Shown here: positions 18,178-26,521 of the stretch, piece by piece
Layout: each line of letters opens with the position of its first letter
How positions within the stretch are numbered: position 1 is the first letter of the stretch
From: JACMOY01 sp038322575
GTDB lineage: Bacteria; Actinomycetota; Actinomycetes; Actinomycetales; Angustibacteraceae
NCBI GenBank assembly: GCA_038322575.1
Contig: JBBQGB010000015.1
Location: 1-58,835, forward strand
Reading direction: 5' to 3'
Length of the DNA stretch: 58,835 bases
Position numbers and translations under genes: made by a program
The notes under the pieces: generated by a model
The model's database searches: none
Told to the model about the DNA's origin: nothing
What the model saw: only the letters and a program-made list of their open reading frames with translations

Positions 18178-20508
18178 TCACGTCAGGGCCGCCCCGGTGG
18201 TGTCGTGCCGGACGTCGGGCACCCGCAGCCGCGACGTCACCGACGGCGTCGACCAGGTCTCGACCGGCCAGCGGGCCGTGCGCGCCGCGCGGTAGAGCGG
18301 GACGTCGGGTGAGACGGCGGTGGGCTTGCCGACGGCGCGCAGCATCGGCAGGTCGGAGTGGCTGTCGGCATACCCGTACGAGCGGGTCAGGTCGAAGCCG
18401 TTCACCTCGGCGTAGCGCACCAGCCAGGCCGCCCGCGACTCGCCGACCAGGGGCGGGCTGGCGAGGAACCCGGTGGCGCGACCGTGCGCGTCGACGGCGA
18501 GCTCGGCCGCGACCACGTGGTCGAACAGCGGTGCCAGCGGCCGGGTCAGCGGCCGGACGGCACCGGTGAGCAGGACCGTGTGGTGACCGGCCGCCCGGTG
18601 CTCGCGGACGCGGCGCAGGGCCGCGCCGCTGACCCGCTCGAGCACGTGGGGCGTGACCACCTCGTCGACCAGGGCGTCCAGCTCGTGCAGGTCGGCGCCG
18701 ACGTACCGGCGGTAGACCGCGCGCAGGAACCCGCCGCGGTCGCGACGCTCGGCACCGACGTACGACGGCACGCGCCGGATCAGGGCGCCGATCTCGCGCA
18801 GCCGGTCGGCGCGGTCGAGCTCGGGCAGGCGCAGCCACAGGTAGGTCTCGATGACGTTGCTCGACATCAGCGTGCCGTCCATGTCGAACACCGCGAGGAC
18901 CCCCGCCGGGTCGCCCTCGAGCCGGCGGGCGCGCGGCTCGCCCGCGGCGGCGCGGCGCTTGCGGATCACGTCGTAGCGGCGGATCGGCGCGGTCACGGCC
19001 GGGCAGTGGATGTCGCGGATGTACTCGGTCCAGTCGACGACGGCCGTGTCGAACCCGAACGGCTCGAGGTCGGCGGGGTCAAGGGCCCGGTGCAGCGCGA
19101 GGGTGTGGTCGTCGACGAACTGCAGCTCGACCTGGGTGTACGAGCGGTACAGCTCGAGGTAGCGGCGCAGCGAGTCCAGCCGGGTCTTGGTGCGGTCGAG
19201 GTCGCGCGAGAACTCACGGACCTTCTCGCTGCGCGGGGCCAGGCTCAGTGCCCGGTCGGCGAGGCGGTGGGCCGTCTCGCCCTGGGCGAGAACGCGTTCG
19301 ACGCGCTGCGAGCCGGGGAAGCGCCAGGTCGGCAGGGCGACGGCGCCGCGCTCGCCGAGGTCGAAGGGGTGCTTCTCGAAGTGCTCGCGGACGAGCTCGT
19401 ACAGGCGCCGGAAGGTCAGCGGGTTGCGGGCGCCCGACGAGACGTGGAAGTACTGCGGCACACCGGGTTCGGGGTCGGTGGCGCACACGGCGATGAGCGC
19501 GTTGACGACGTGGTCGACCGGCACGATGTCGACGACCGAGTCCGGCGCGGCCGGGAACTCGGGGAACTCGCCGCGGCCGTACGCCAGGATGATCGGCTCG
19601 GCCATCTTGAAGCCCTCGATCCACCCCGGGTGGGGCGACACGAGCGCCGACTCGATGATGCTGGGCCGCACGATGCTGACCGGCAGCGCCGGGGCGCCCG
19701 GCTGGTCGCGTGAGCGGCCCGACGTCAGCTCCTCGACGACGCGCTCGCCCATCGCCTTGGTGAACGTGTAGGCGTCGGTCCAGCCCAGCGAGCGGGCCCG
19801 CTCGCCGCCCGCGGCGACCTGCTGGTCCTTGACCCATTGGCGGCGACGGCGCTCGCCGTCCTGGGCGACGGTGATCGGCCCGGCGCGGCCGTGCTCGCGC
19901 TCGGCCTCCCCCGACAGGCGCGCGAGCAGGTCGGGCTCGCGCGAGTCGTCCTCGACCCGGGCCGCCATCCGCCGTCCGGCGTCGCGCTCGACCCGCCAGT
20001 CGACGTCGTGCTCGACCGAGCGCTCGGGCACGGCACCGCGGCGGCGGCCGCCGACGTACGCGGTCGAGACGTGCACGTAGTGGATCGGCCGGCCGCGGGC
20101 GACCGAGGCCTCGACCACCCGGGTCAGCAGCGCGTGGGTGCCGTCGACGTTGGCGGCGAACGCGTCCTGGATCGGGGGGTCGAACGAGACGTCGCCCGCG
20201 CAGTGGACGACGACGTCCAGGTCGGTGGGCAGGGCGGGCACGGCGGCCAGGTCGCCCTCGATGACCTCGACGGTGGCCAGCAGCGCGTCCAGGCCGCCGG
20301 CGCGCTCGCGGGCCGCGTCGAAGGTGGGCTTGCGCAGCAGTCCGGCGACCCGGTCGGCGCCGGGCTGGCCGGACTTGGGCCGCACCAGCACCACGGGCAC
20401 GATGCCGGGCAGGTCGGTGAGCATCCGCTGCAGCAGCGCCTCACCGACGAAGCCGGTGACCCCGGTGAGCAAGACCCGCCGGCCGTCGAGGCGCTCGAGC
20501 AGCCGCAC
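18178..20508 (-). CDS. Fatty acyl-CoA reductase / HAD-IB phosphatase fusion
   Basis: 776 aa. Residues 1-480 are an extended SDR of the fatty-acyl reductase (male-sterility) type: GVTGFVGEALLQRML for NADPH, HCAGDVSFDPP, HVSTAYVGG, and the catalytic YTFTK. A Sterile-type C-terminal domain follows. The last 230 residues are a HAD-IB (SerB/CicA-like) phosphatase with FDMDGTLMSSNVIETY and the metal motif YADSHSDLPML. A charged insert rich in Arg/Glu (about residues 185-245) lies in the reductase. GTG 20508 is preferred, as it sits just after a G-rich ribosome binding site; the frame extends to GTG 20574. It would reduce acyl thioesters to aldehyde or alcohol, and the HAD part could remove a phosphate. 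It is first in the operon. Confidence 0.9.
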   Translation of the reverse strand: MRLLERLDGRRVLLTGVTGFVGEALLQRMLTDLPGIVPVVLVRPKSGQPGADRVAGLLRKPTFDAARERAGGLDALLATVEVIEGDLAAVPALPTDLDVVVHCAGDVSFDPPIQDAFAANVDGTHALLTRVVEASVARGRPIHYVHVSTAYVGGRRRGAVPERSVEHDVDWRVERDAGRRMAARVEDDSREPDLLARLSGEAEREHGRAGPITVAQDGERRRRQWVKDQQVAAGGERARSLGWTDAYTFTKAMGERVVEELTSGRSRDQPGAPALPVSIVRPSIIESALVSPHPGWIEGFKMAEPIILAYGRGEFPEFPAAPDSVVDIVPVDHVVNALIAVCATDPEPGVPQYFHVSSGARNPLTFRRLYELVREHFEKHPFDLGERGAVALPTWRFPGSQRVERVLAQGETAHRLADRALSLAPRSEKVREFSRDLDRTKTRLDSLRRYLELYRSYTQVELQFVDDHTLALHRALDPADLEPFGFDTAVVDWTEYIRDIHCPAVTAPIRRYDVIRKRRAAAGEPRARRLEGDPAGVLAVFDMDGTLMSSNVIETYLWLRLPELDRADRLREIGALIRRVPSYVGAERRDRGGFLRAVYRRYVGADLHELDALVDEVVTPHVLERVSGAALRRVREHRAAGHHTVLLTGAVRPLTRPLAPLFDHVVAAELAVDAHGRATGFLASPPLVGESRAAWLVRYAEVNGFDLTRSYGYADSHSDLPMLRAVGKPTAVSPDVPLYRAARTARWPVETWSTPSVTSRLRVPDVRHDTTGAALT

Positions 20509-20663
20509 CTGGCCCCCCCCGTTCCGCTCGTCCGATGGCCTGACCGGGCGGTCCGACGTCGGGCATCCTCCCACTTCGGCGACCGCGGTCGCTTCGACGG
20601 GGGCCCGTTCTCACAGCAAACGCACAGCCTCGGGCCATCCGCAGCGCAGGAGCGCGCGCCACG

Positions 20664-22085
20664 ATGCTCGTCATGACCCAGACGCTGCCGGCGGCCGCGG
20701 TGACGTCGCCCGCCACCTCGCGGGTGCGCCGGCCCGGGGCGCCGCGCTGGTGGCGCGACCTGTCCGGGCTGCTCGCCTGGGCCAGCGTGCTCGTCGTCGT
20801 CGCCCTGTGGGTGGCCGGGGGCGGCGTCCAGGGGCTGAGCGGCTGGGCCGGGTGGCTGGTGGGGCTCGGCCGCCTGCTCGGTCTGGTCGCGAGCGACCTG
20901 ATCCTGCTGCAGGTGCTGCTGATGGCCCGGGTGCCGTTCGTCGAGCGCAGCTACGGCCAGGACGAGCTGGCCCGGCGGCACCGCTGGGTCGGCTTCGCCT
21001 CGTTCACCCTGATGGTCGCCCACGTCGTCCTCGTCCTGGTCGGGTACGCCCTGACCGCCCGCCGCGGCGTGCTCGCCGAGACCTGGTCGGTGGTCGTGAC
21101 CTACCCGGGCATGCTGCTCGCGGTCGCCGGAACCGCCGCGCTGGTGCTCGTCGTGGTGACCTCGGTCCGCGCCGCGCGCCGCCGGCTGCGCTACGAGTCG
21201 TGGCACCTGCTGCACCTGTACGCGTACCTCGGCGCCGGACTGGCTCTGCCGCACCAGATCTGGACGGGCGCGGACTTCATCGCGACGCCGTGGGCACGCC
21301 TGTACTGGTGGTCGCTGTACGCCGCGGCGCTGGGTGCCGTCCTCGTCTACCGCATCGGGCTGCCGGTCTACCGCTCGGTGCGCCACCGGCTGGTCGTCGA
21401 CCGGGTCGTCGTCGAGGCACCCGGTGTGGTGTCGGTGCACGTCCGCGGCCGCGACCTGCACCGGATGCCGGTCAGCGCCGGCCAGTTCTTCTCCTGGCGC
21501 TTCCTGGGCGGCCCGGGGTGGACCAGGGCCCACCCGTACTCCCTCTCGGCGGCGCCGACGTCGGACCGGCTGCGGATCACCGTCAAGGACCTCGGCGACG
21601 AGAGCGGCGCGCTGGGCGCGCTGCGGCCGGGCACCCGGGTGCTCGTCGAGGGACCCTACGGCCGGCTCGTGCCCGCCGTCCGCACCCGCCGCAAGGTGCT
21701 GCTGATCGCCAGCGGCATCGGCATCACGCCGCTGCGGGCGCTGCTGGAGGAGCTGGACTATCGGCCCGGCGAGGCCACCTTGCTGTACCGCGCCCGCACC
21801 GAGGCCGACCTGGTGCTGCGCGCCGAGCTGACCGCGCTCGCCGAGCGGCGCGGCGCGCGGGTGGTCTGGCTGCCGGGCAGCCGGGTGCCCGGCCGGACGT
21901 CGTGGCTGCCCGCGGCGGCCGCCCACCTGTCCGACCGCGACGGCCTGCGCTGGCTGGTGCCCGACGTCGCCGAGCACGACGTGTACCTGTGCGGGGCGGA
22001 CGGCTGGATGACGGCCGCCCGCACCGCCGCCCTCGACGCGGGGGTCCCCGCGGCGAACATCCACCTGGAGAGGTTCAGCTGGTGA
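20664..22085 (+). CDS. Ferric-reductase-like transmembrane flavocytochrome with FAD/NAD(P) reductase domain
   Basis: 473 aa. The N-terminal half has about six helices; conserved His residues in ARRHRWVGFA, VAHVVLVLVG, SWHLLHLYAYLGAGLALPHQIW suggest b-type haem ligation (ferric reductase/NOX domain). The C-terminal half is a ferredoxin-reductase module with FSWRFLGGPGWTRAHPYSLSAAP (FAD), LLIASGIGITPLRALL (nucleotide) and VYLCGADGWM. It moves electrons from NAD(P)H across the membrane. ATG 20664 is used; ATG 20673 is an alternative. Its stop overlaps the FMN-binding gene by 4 bp, making a three-gene redox operon with ApbE. Confidence 0.92.
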   Translation: MLVMTQTLPAAAVTSPATSRVRRPGAPRWWRDLSGLLAWASVLVVVALWVAGGGVQGLSGWAGWLVGLGRLLGLVASDLILLQVLLMARVPFVERSYGQDELARRHRWVGFASFTLMVAHVVLVLVGYALTARRGVLAETWSVVVTYPGMLLAVAGTAALVLVVVTSVRAARRRLRYESWHLLHLYAYLGAGLALPHQIWTGADFIATPWARLYWWSLYAAALGAVLVYRIGLPVYRSVRHRLVVDRVVVEAPGVVSVHVRGRDLHRMPVSAGQFFSWRFLGGPGWTRAHPYSLSAAPTSDRLRITVKDLGDESGALGALRPGTRVLVEGPYGRLVPAVRTRRKVLLIASGIGITPLRALLEELDYRPGEATLLYRARTEADLVLRAELTALAERRGARVVWLPGSRVPGRTSWLPAAAAHLSDRDGLRWLVPDVAEHDVYLCGADGWMTAARTAALDAGVPAANIHLERFSW

Positions 22086-22513
22086 GACGCATCGTCACGG
22101 CCTTCGCCACCACGGTCACCGCGATCGTGCTGCTGTTCAGCTACCACACCTCGACCGGGGGCAGCGGCACCACGACCGCGGCCGTCGTCCGCCCGGTCAC
22201 CCCGGCGGCGGCCACCGGGGTCGCGACGACGAGTGCGGCGGCGACGTACACCGGGGGTGTCGCCCAGACCCAGTGGGGGCCGGTGCAGGTCGCCGTCACG
22301 GTGGCCGGCGGCAGGATCACCGCCGCTGACGCCGTCCAGGTGCCGACCGGCAACTCGCGCGACGACGAGATCAACGCGGTCGCCGTGCCGATCCTGAACC
22401 AGGAGGTCGTCGCGGCGCAGAGTGCGAGGATCGACACCGTGTCAGGAGCGACCGTCACCAGCGACGGCTACCTCGCCTCGCTGCAGTCCGCGCTCGACCA
22501 GGCCCACCTGTGA
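22082..22513 (+). CDS. Secreted/anchored FMN-binding domain protein
   Basis: 143 aa, GTG start inside the stop of the preceding gene. A hydrophobic N-terminal segment (residues 4-20, TAFATTVTAIVLLFSYHTS) is a signal or anchor. An Ala/Thr linker leads to an FMN_bind domain with TQWGPVQVAVTVAGGRITAADAV and the attachment motif DTVSGATVTSDGYL, where the Thr of SGAT is the usual site of phosphoester-linked FMN. The enzyme that would attach it, ApbE, is encoded by the next gene with a 4-bp overlap. The protein likely takes electrons from the ferric-reductase-like protein at the outer face of the membrane. Confidence 0.9.
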   Translation: MRRIVTAFATTVTAIVLLFSYHTSTGGSGTTTAAVVRPVTPAAATGVATTSAAATYTGGVAQTQWGPVQVAVTVAGGRITAADAVQVPTGNSRDDEINAVAVPILNQEVVAAQSARIDTVSGATVTSDGYLASLQSALDQAHL

Positions 22514-23310
22514 GCGCCGAGCTGCCCCGGGCGGGCTTCGTCGAGCAGATCATGGGGTTGCCGGTCAGCGTGCACGTGCGCGGCGAGGGGGCCCGGGGGC
22601 CGGACGTCGCGGCCGCCGTCGAGCGCGTCTTCGCTGACCTTCGCGAGGTCGACGCGCTGTTCAGCACCTACAAGCCCGACAGCGAGGTCAGCCGGATCAA
22701 CGCCGGCACCCTCGCGCCGGCCGACGCCGGCCCGCTGCTGCACGAGGTGTTCGCGCTGTCGGTGATCGCCCGCGAGCGCACCGGCGGGCTGTTCGACGTC
22801 AACCTCCCGGGCGCCGGGGGACGCACCTACGACCCCTCGGGCCTGGTCAAGGGCTGGGCCGCCGACCGCGCGGCGCGCCACCTGGTCGCCCTGAGCGACC
22901 ACGACTTCTGCCTCAACGCCGGCGGCGACGTCGTCATGGGCTGCGGGCGCGCGGACGCCGAGCCGTGGCGGGCCGGCATCGAGGACCCGCGCGAGGGCGG
23001 CACCCTGCTCGGCGTGCTGGAGCGCCGCGACGGGGCGGTGGCGACGTCCGGCACCGCGGCCCGCGGCGCCCACCTGGTCGACCCGCGGGACGGCTCGCAC
23101 CCGCACGCCCTGCTGTCGGTGACGGTGGTCGGCCCGTCGCTGACCTGGGCCGACGTCCTCGCGACCGCCGCGTTCGTGCGCGGCGAGGACGCCGTCGAGT
23201 GGCTGCGCGGCCAGGTCGGCTACGAGGCGCTGGTGGTGCACGCCGACGGCCGGGTGAGCCGGACGCCGTCCCTGCTGGTGCACGAGCTGGCCGGGGTGCC
23301 GGCGTCCTGA
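22510..23310 (+). CDS. apbE: FAD:protein FMN transferase
   Basis: 266 aa, GTG start overlapping the FMN-binding gene by 4 bp. ApbE motifs: MGLPVSVHV at the N-terminus, DALFSTYKPDSEVSRIN, FDVNLPG, the central DPSGLVKGWAADRAA, NAGGDV, GTAARG-HLVDPRDG, and TWADVLATAAFV near the C-terminus. It transfers FMN from FAD to Thr in an SGAT-type motif; the protein encoded just upstream carries that motif. There is no clear signal peptide; some actinobacterial ApbE enzymes lack one. Confidence 0.95.
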   Translation: MSAELPRAGFVEQIMGLPVSVHVRGEGARGPDVAAAVERVFADLREVDALFSTYKPDSEVSRINAGTLAPADAGPLLHEVFALSVIARERTGGLFDVNLPGAGGRTYDPSGLVKGWAADRAARHLVALSDHDFCLNAGGDVVMGCGRADAEPWRAGIEDPREGGTLLGVLERRDGAVATSGTAARGAHLVDPRDGSHPHALLSVTVVGPSLTWADVLATAAFVRGEDAVEWLRGQVGYEALVVHADGRVSRTPSLLVHELAGVPAS

Positions 23311-23317
23311 CCCCCGG

Positions 23318-24121
23318 TCAGGACGGTGACATGGTGGCGACGAGGTCGACCAGGTCGGCGATCGAGTCGACCACCCGGGTGGGGCGGTACGGGTACCGCT
23401 CGACCTGGTGCTCGTGGGTCGACCCGGTCAGCACGAGCACCGTGCGCAGCCCCGCCTCCAGTCCGCTCTTGACGTCGGTGTCCATCCGGTCGCCGACCAT
23501 CACCGTGGTCTCGGAGTGCGCCTGGATCCGGTTCAGGGCGCTGCGCATCATCAGCGGGTTGGGCTTGCCGACGAAGTAGGGCTCGACCCCGGTCGCGCGG
23601 GTGACCATCGCCGCGACCGCCCCCGTCGCCGGCAGTGGGCCGTCGGCTGAGGGGCCGGTGGCGTCGGGGTTGGTGGCGATGAACCGCGCGCCGTCGGCCA
23701 CCAGCCGGATCGCCTTGGTGATCGCCTCGAACGAGTACGTGCGCGTCTCGCCGAGCACCACGTAGTCGGGGTGGCGGTCGGTGAGGACGTAGCCGGTGTC
23801 GTGCAGCGCGGTCGTCAGGCCCGCCTCGCCGATGACGTACGCCGAGCCGCCGGGCCGCTGGTCGTCCAGGAACTGCGCGGTGGCCATCGCCGACGTCCAG
23901 ATCGCGTCCTCGGGGACGTCGATGCCGCCGGTCAGCAGCCGGGCCCGCAGGTCGCGCGGGGTGTAGATCGAGTTGTTGGTGAGGACGAGGAACCGGCGCC
24001 CGGAGCGCTGCAGGGCGGCGATGAAGTCGCCCGCGCCGGGGATGGCGTGCTCCTCGTGCACCAGCACGCCGTCCATGTCGGTCAGCCAGCAGTCGATCGG
24101 CTTGGTGGTCACGCGGTCCAT
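23318..24121 (-). CDS. HAD-IIA family phosphatase (NagD-like)
   Basis: 267 aa. Class IIA HAD motifs: WLTDMDGVLVHEEHAIPGA (nucleophile Asp), LTNNSIYTPRDL (motif II), VGKPNPLMMRSALN (motif III Lys) and MVGDRMDTDVKSGLEAGLRTVLVLTG (motif IV). It hydrolyses a small phosphate ester such as a sugar phosphate or nucleotide; the exact substrate cannot be read. The start is ATG 24121; the frame runs on to 24184 across the promoter region of fbaA, with which it is divergent. Confidence 0.94.
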   Translation of the reverse strand: MDRVTTKPIDCWLTDMDGVLVHEEHAIPGAGDFIAALQRSGRRFLVLTNNSIYTPRDLRARLLTGGIDVPEDAIWTSAMATAQFLDDQRPGGSAYVIGEAGLTTALHDTGYVLTDRHPDYVVLGETRTYSFEAITKAIRLVADGARFIATNPDATGPSADGPLPATGAVAAMVTRATGVEPYFVGKPNPLMMRSALNRIQAHSETTVMVGDRMDTDVKSGLEAGLRTVLVLTGSTHEHQVERYPYRPTRVVDSIADLVDLVATMSPS

Positions 24122-24182
24122 GGTCGCAGGGGCGTGATCTAGGTTGGGCGCGAGCACGCCACCGACCGCACAGGGAGACGCC

Positions 24183-25205
24183 ATGCCGATCGCCAGCCCC
24201 GAGGTCTACGCCGCGATGCTCGACGGCGCCAAGGCGGGCCAATACGCCTTCCCGGCGATCAACGTCACGTCCTCCCAGACGCTGAACGCCGCCATCGCGG
24301 GCTTCGCCGAGGCCGAGAGCGACGGCATCGTGCAGGTGTCGACCGGCGGCGCCGACTACCTGTCGGGCCCGACGGTCAAGCACATGGTGACCGGCTCGGT
24401 GGCGCTGGCGGCGTACGCGCACGAGGTGGCCAAGCGCTACGACGTCAACATCGCGCTGCACACCGACCACTGCCCCAAGGACAAGCTCGACGCGTTCGTG
24501 CGCCCGCTGCTGGCCATCTCGGCCGAGCGGGTCGCTCGCGGTGAGGACCCGCTGTTCCAGTCGCACATGTGGGACGGCTCGGCGGTACCGCTGGAGGAGA
24601 ACCTCGAGATCGCCCGCGAGCTGCTGGCGCTCGCCGCCGCCGCCAGGATCGTGCTCGAGATCGAGGTGGGCGTGGTCGGGGGCGAGGAGGACGGCGTCGT
24701 CGGCGAGATCAACGACAAGCTGTACACGACGCCCGAGGACGCCCTGGCGATGGTCGACGCGCTGGGCCTGGGTGAGAACGGCCGGTACATGGCCGCGCTG
24801 ACCTTCGGCAACGTGCACGGCGTCTACAAGCCCGGCAACGTCAAGCTGCGCCCCGAGATCCTGCAGGCCGCGCAGGAGGCCGTCGCCGCCAAGCACGGTG
24901 GCAGCAAGCCGCTCGACCTGGTGTTCCACGGCGGGTCCGGCTCGCTCGCCTCCGAGATCGCCGACGCGGTCAGCTACGGCGTCATCAAGATGAACGTCGA
25001 CACCGACACCCAGTACGCGTTCACCCGGCCGGTCGCCGACCACATGCTGCGCAACTACGACGGCGTGCTCAAGGTCGACGGCGAGGTCGGCAACAAGAAG
25101 CAGTACGACCCCCGGGTGTGGGGCAAGTCCGCCGAGGCGGGCCTGTCGGCGCGCGTCGTCCAGGCCTGCCAGGACCTCGGCAGCGTCGCCCACCGCCTGC
25201 GCTGA
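24183..25205 (+). CDS. fbaA: Fructose-bisphosphate aldolase, class II
   Basis: 340 aa, the usual size for the actinobacterial enzyme. Zinc and substrate residues are in ALHTDHCPKDKLDAF, EVGVVGGEEDGV, GNVHGVYKPGNVKL, VFHGGSGS and the final INKMNVDTD-type loop (VIKMNVDTDTQYAF). It cleaves fructose 1,6-bisphosphate to dihydroxyacetone phosphate and glyceraldehyde 3-phosphate, and works in both glycolysis and gluconeogenesis. The start is ATG 24183 with GGGAG eight or so bases upstream. A long inverted element lies 40 bp past the stop and probably ends the transcript. Confidence 0.97.
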   Translation: MPIASPEVYAAMLDGAKAGQYAFPAINVTSSQTLNAAIAGFAEAESDGIVQVSTGGADYLSGPTVKHMVTGSVALAAYAHEVAKRYDVNIALHTDHCPKDKLDAFVRPLLAISAERVARGEDPLFQSHMWDGSAVPLEENLEIARELLALAAAARIVLEIEVGVVGGEEDGVVGEINDKLYTTPEDALAMVDALGLGENGRYMAALTFGNVHGVYKPGNVKLRPEILQAAQEAVAAKHGGSKPLDLVFHGGSGSLASEIADAVSYGVIKMNVDTDTQYAFTRPVADHMLRNYDGVLKVDGEVGNKKQYDPRVWGKSAEAGLSARVVQACQDLGSVAHRLR

Positions 25206-25244
25206 CCCGGCGCTCGCGCGGCCGCCCCGCCCCGTGCGCGGCCC

Positions 25245-25316
25245 GACGTGATCACGTCAAGCGCGCCGCGTGCCGCTTTGTGATGCGGCGCCGCGTCACA
25301 CAGCGGCACGCGGCGG
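25245..25316 (+). repeat. Left inverted element (C1) flanking the AbiEi/DUF559-like gene
   Basis: It begins with the 14-bp palindrome GACGTGATCACGTC (25245-25258), then a near-perfect 48-base dyad: CCGCGTGCCGCT (25267-25278) pairs with AGCGGCACGCGG (25303-25314), with GCGGC/GCCGC at the centre. Positions 25243 to about 25299 match the reverse complement of 26441-26497 at about 50 of 57 bases by hand alignment. It may act as terminator for fbaA. Confidence 0.75.
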
Positions 25317-25439
25317 CACACAGTGCGGTCGGACGTCGACCCCGGGCCGGCCGTGTCCACAGGGCTCGCACTGGTCCCACCTTCCACAATCTCGCCGGGC
25401 TCCCGGACGTCGGGCGACGACCGGGTTCAGGCTCGGCCC

Positions 25440-26411
25440 ATGCGCACCCTCGAGCTGCCACCCCGCCTGGCTCTGGCCGCGGCCGACCACGGCGGTGTCT
25501 TCGCCGCCGCCCACGCGGCGGCCGCGGGGATCGACCGTCACGAGCTCGCCCGCCTGGTGTCTGCGGGGGTCCTGCACCGCATCCGCCGCGGCACCTACGT
25601 GAGGGCGCAGGAGTGGGCGGCGGCGGACGACGACGAGCGCCATGTGCTCACGGCTCGCGCGGTGCTGCTGGGCCTGAGCACTCCGTGCGCGCTCAGCCAC
25701 AGCACCGCAGCCCTGGTGCGCGGGCTGCGCCACCACGGCCTGGTCGGTGACGAAGTCCACGTGACGCACGACCTGGGCACGGGCTCGGGCCGGCGCGAGG
25801 CGGGGGTGGTGCACCACCGCTCGCGGTTGCCCGGCGAGCACCTCGAGACCAGCCAGGGGCTACCCACGACGAACGACGTGCGCACGGCCCTGGACGTGGC
25901 GCGGCACCAGCCGCTCGCCGCGGCGCTGGTGGTGGCCGACCACGTCCTCGCCCGCGGCACGCCGAAGGCGCTGCTACGCGAGGCGCTGCTCGACTCGAAC
26001 GACCACCCCGGATCGCGGGCGGCCGCGCGCGTCGTCCTGCTGGCTGACGGCCGTTCGGAGTCGGTGGGTGAGTCGATGGCCCGACTCGCTTTCGACGCCG
26101 TCGACCTCGCGCCGGACGAGCTGCAGCTGAGTATCGCCACCGATCGCGGAAGCTACCGCACCGACTTCGCCTGGACGAGGTGGCGCGTCGTCGGAGAGTT
26201 CGACGGCCGGATCAAGTACGGCCGGCTGCTAGGCCCCGGTGAGACGACCCAGGACGTGCTGGGGCGCGAGCGCCAGCGCGAGCTGGCGATCGAGCGGGCC
26301 GGCTGGATCGTCGTCCGGTTCACCTGGGCAGAGATGCTCGACCACCGGCTGGTGCGAGCGCGGCTGGTCGAGGTCATCGCTCGCTCGCGGGCGCTGGGGT
26401 GGTGCGCGTGA
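25440..26411 (+). CDS. AbiEi-type winged-helix / DUF559-like nuclease-fold protein
   Basis: 323 aa, ATG 25440. The N-terminal 70 residues (HGGVFAAAHAAAAGIDRHELARLVSAGVLHRIRRGTYV) are a winged helix of the AbiEi antitoxin type. The C-terminal part has YRTDFAWTRWRVVGEFDG and a following K-Y, then ERQRELAIERAGWIVVRFTW, the pattern of DUF559/Vsr-like PD-(D/E)xK proteins (Asp, Glu-x-Asp, Lys). Such genes are frequent and often multicopy in actinobacteria, usually without an AbiEii toxin gene; none is adjacent here. Function is not established. It stands alone between two long inverted elements, which sets it apart from the housekeeping genes around it. Confidence 0.8.
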   Translation: MRTLELPPRLALAAADHGGVFAAAHAAAAGIDRHELARLVSAGVLHRIRRGTYVRAQEWAAADDDERHVLTARAVLLGLSTPCALSHSTAALVRGLRHHGLVGDEVHVTHDLGTGSGRREAGVVHHRSRLPGEHLETSQGLPTTNDVRTALDVARHQPLAAALVVADHVLARGTPKALLREALLDSNDHPGSRAAARVVLLADGRSESVGESMARLAFDAVDLAPDELQLSIATDRGSYRTDFAWTRWRVVGEFDGRIKYGRLLGPGETTQDVLGRERQRELAIERAGWIVVRFTWAEMLDHRLVRARLVEVIARSRALGWCA

Positions 26412-26421
26412 GGTCACTGTG

Positions 26422-26495
26422 CGCGGTGAACGCGTGCTCCGTGACGCGGCGACGCGACACAGAGCGCCACGCGGCGTGGTTGACGTGATCACGTC
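26422..26495 (-). repeat. Right inverted element (C2) flanking the AbiEi/DUF559-like gene
   Basis: An inverted copy of the element at 25245-25316, with the palindrome GACGTGATCACGTC at its outer end (26482-26495) and the same GCGCTCTGTGT / GCCGCGTCAC core. It begins about 11 bp after the gene stop. The outer 57 or so bases are well conserved between the two copies and the inner part has drifted. The outer ends face away from the gene in both copies. Confidence 0.75.
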
Positions 26496-26521
26496 GGGGA
26501 CTGGTGGGGGAGGATGGGGGG

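Noticed and set aside
25245..26495. The inverted elements as ends of an insertion sequence
   Set aside because: There is no transposase, no target-site duplication was seen, and the gene between is of the AbiEi/DUF559 type.
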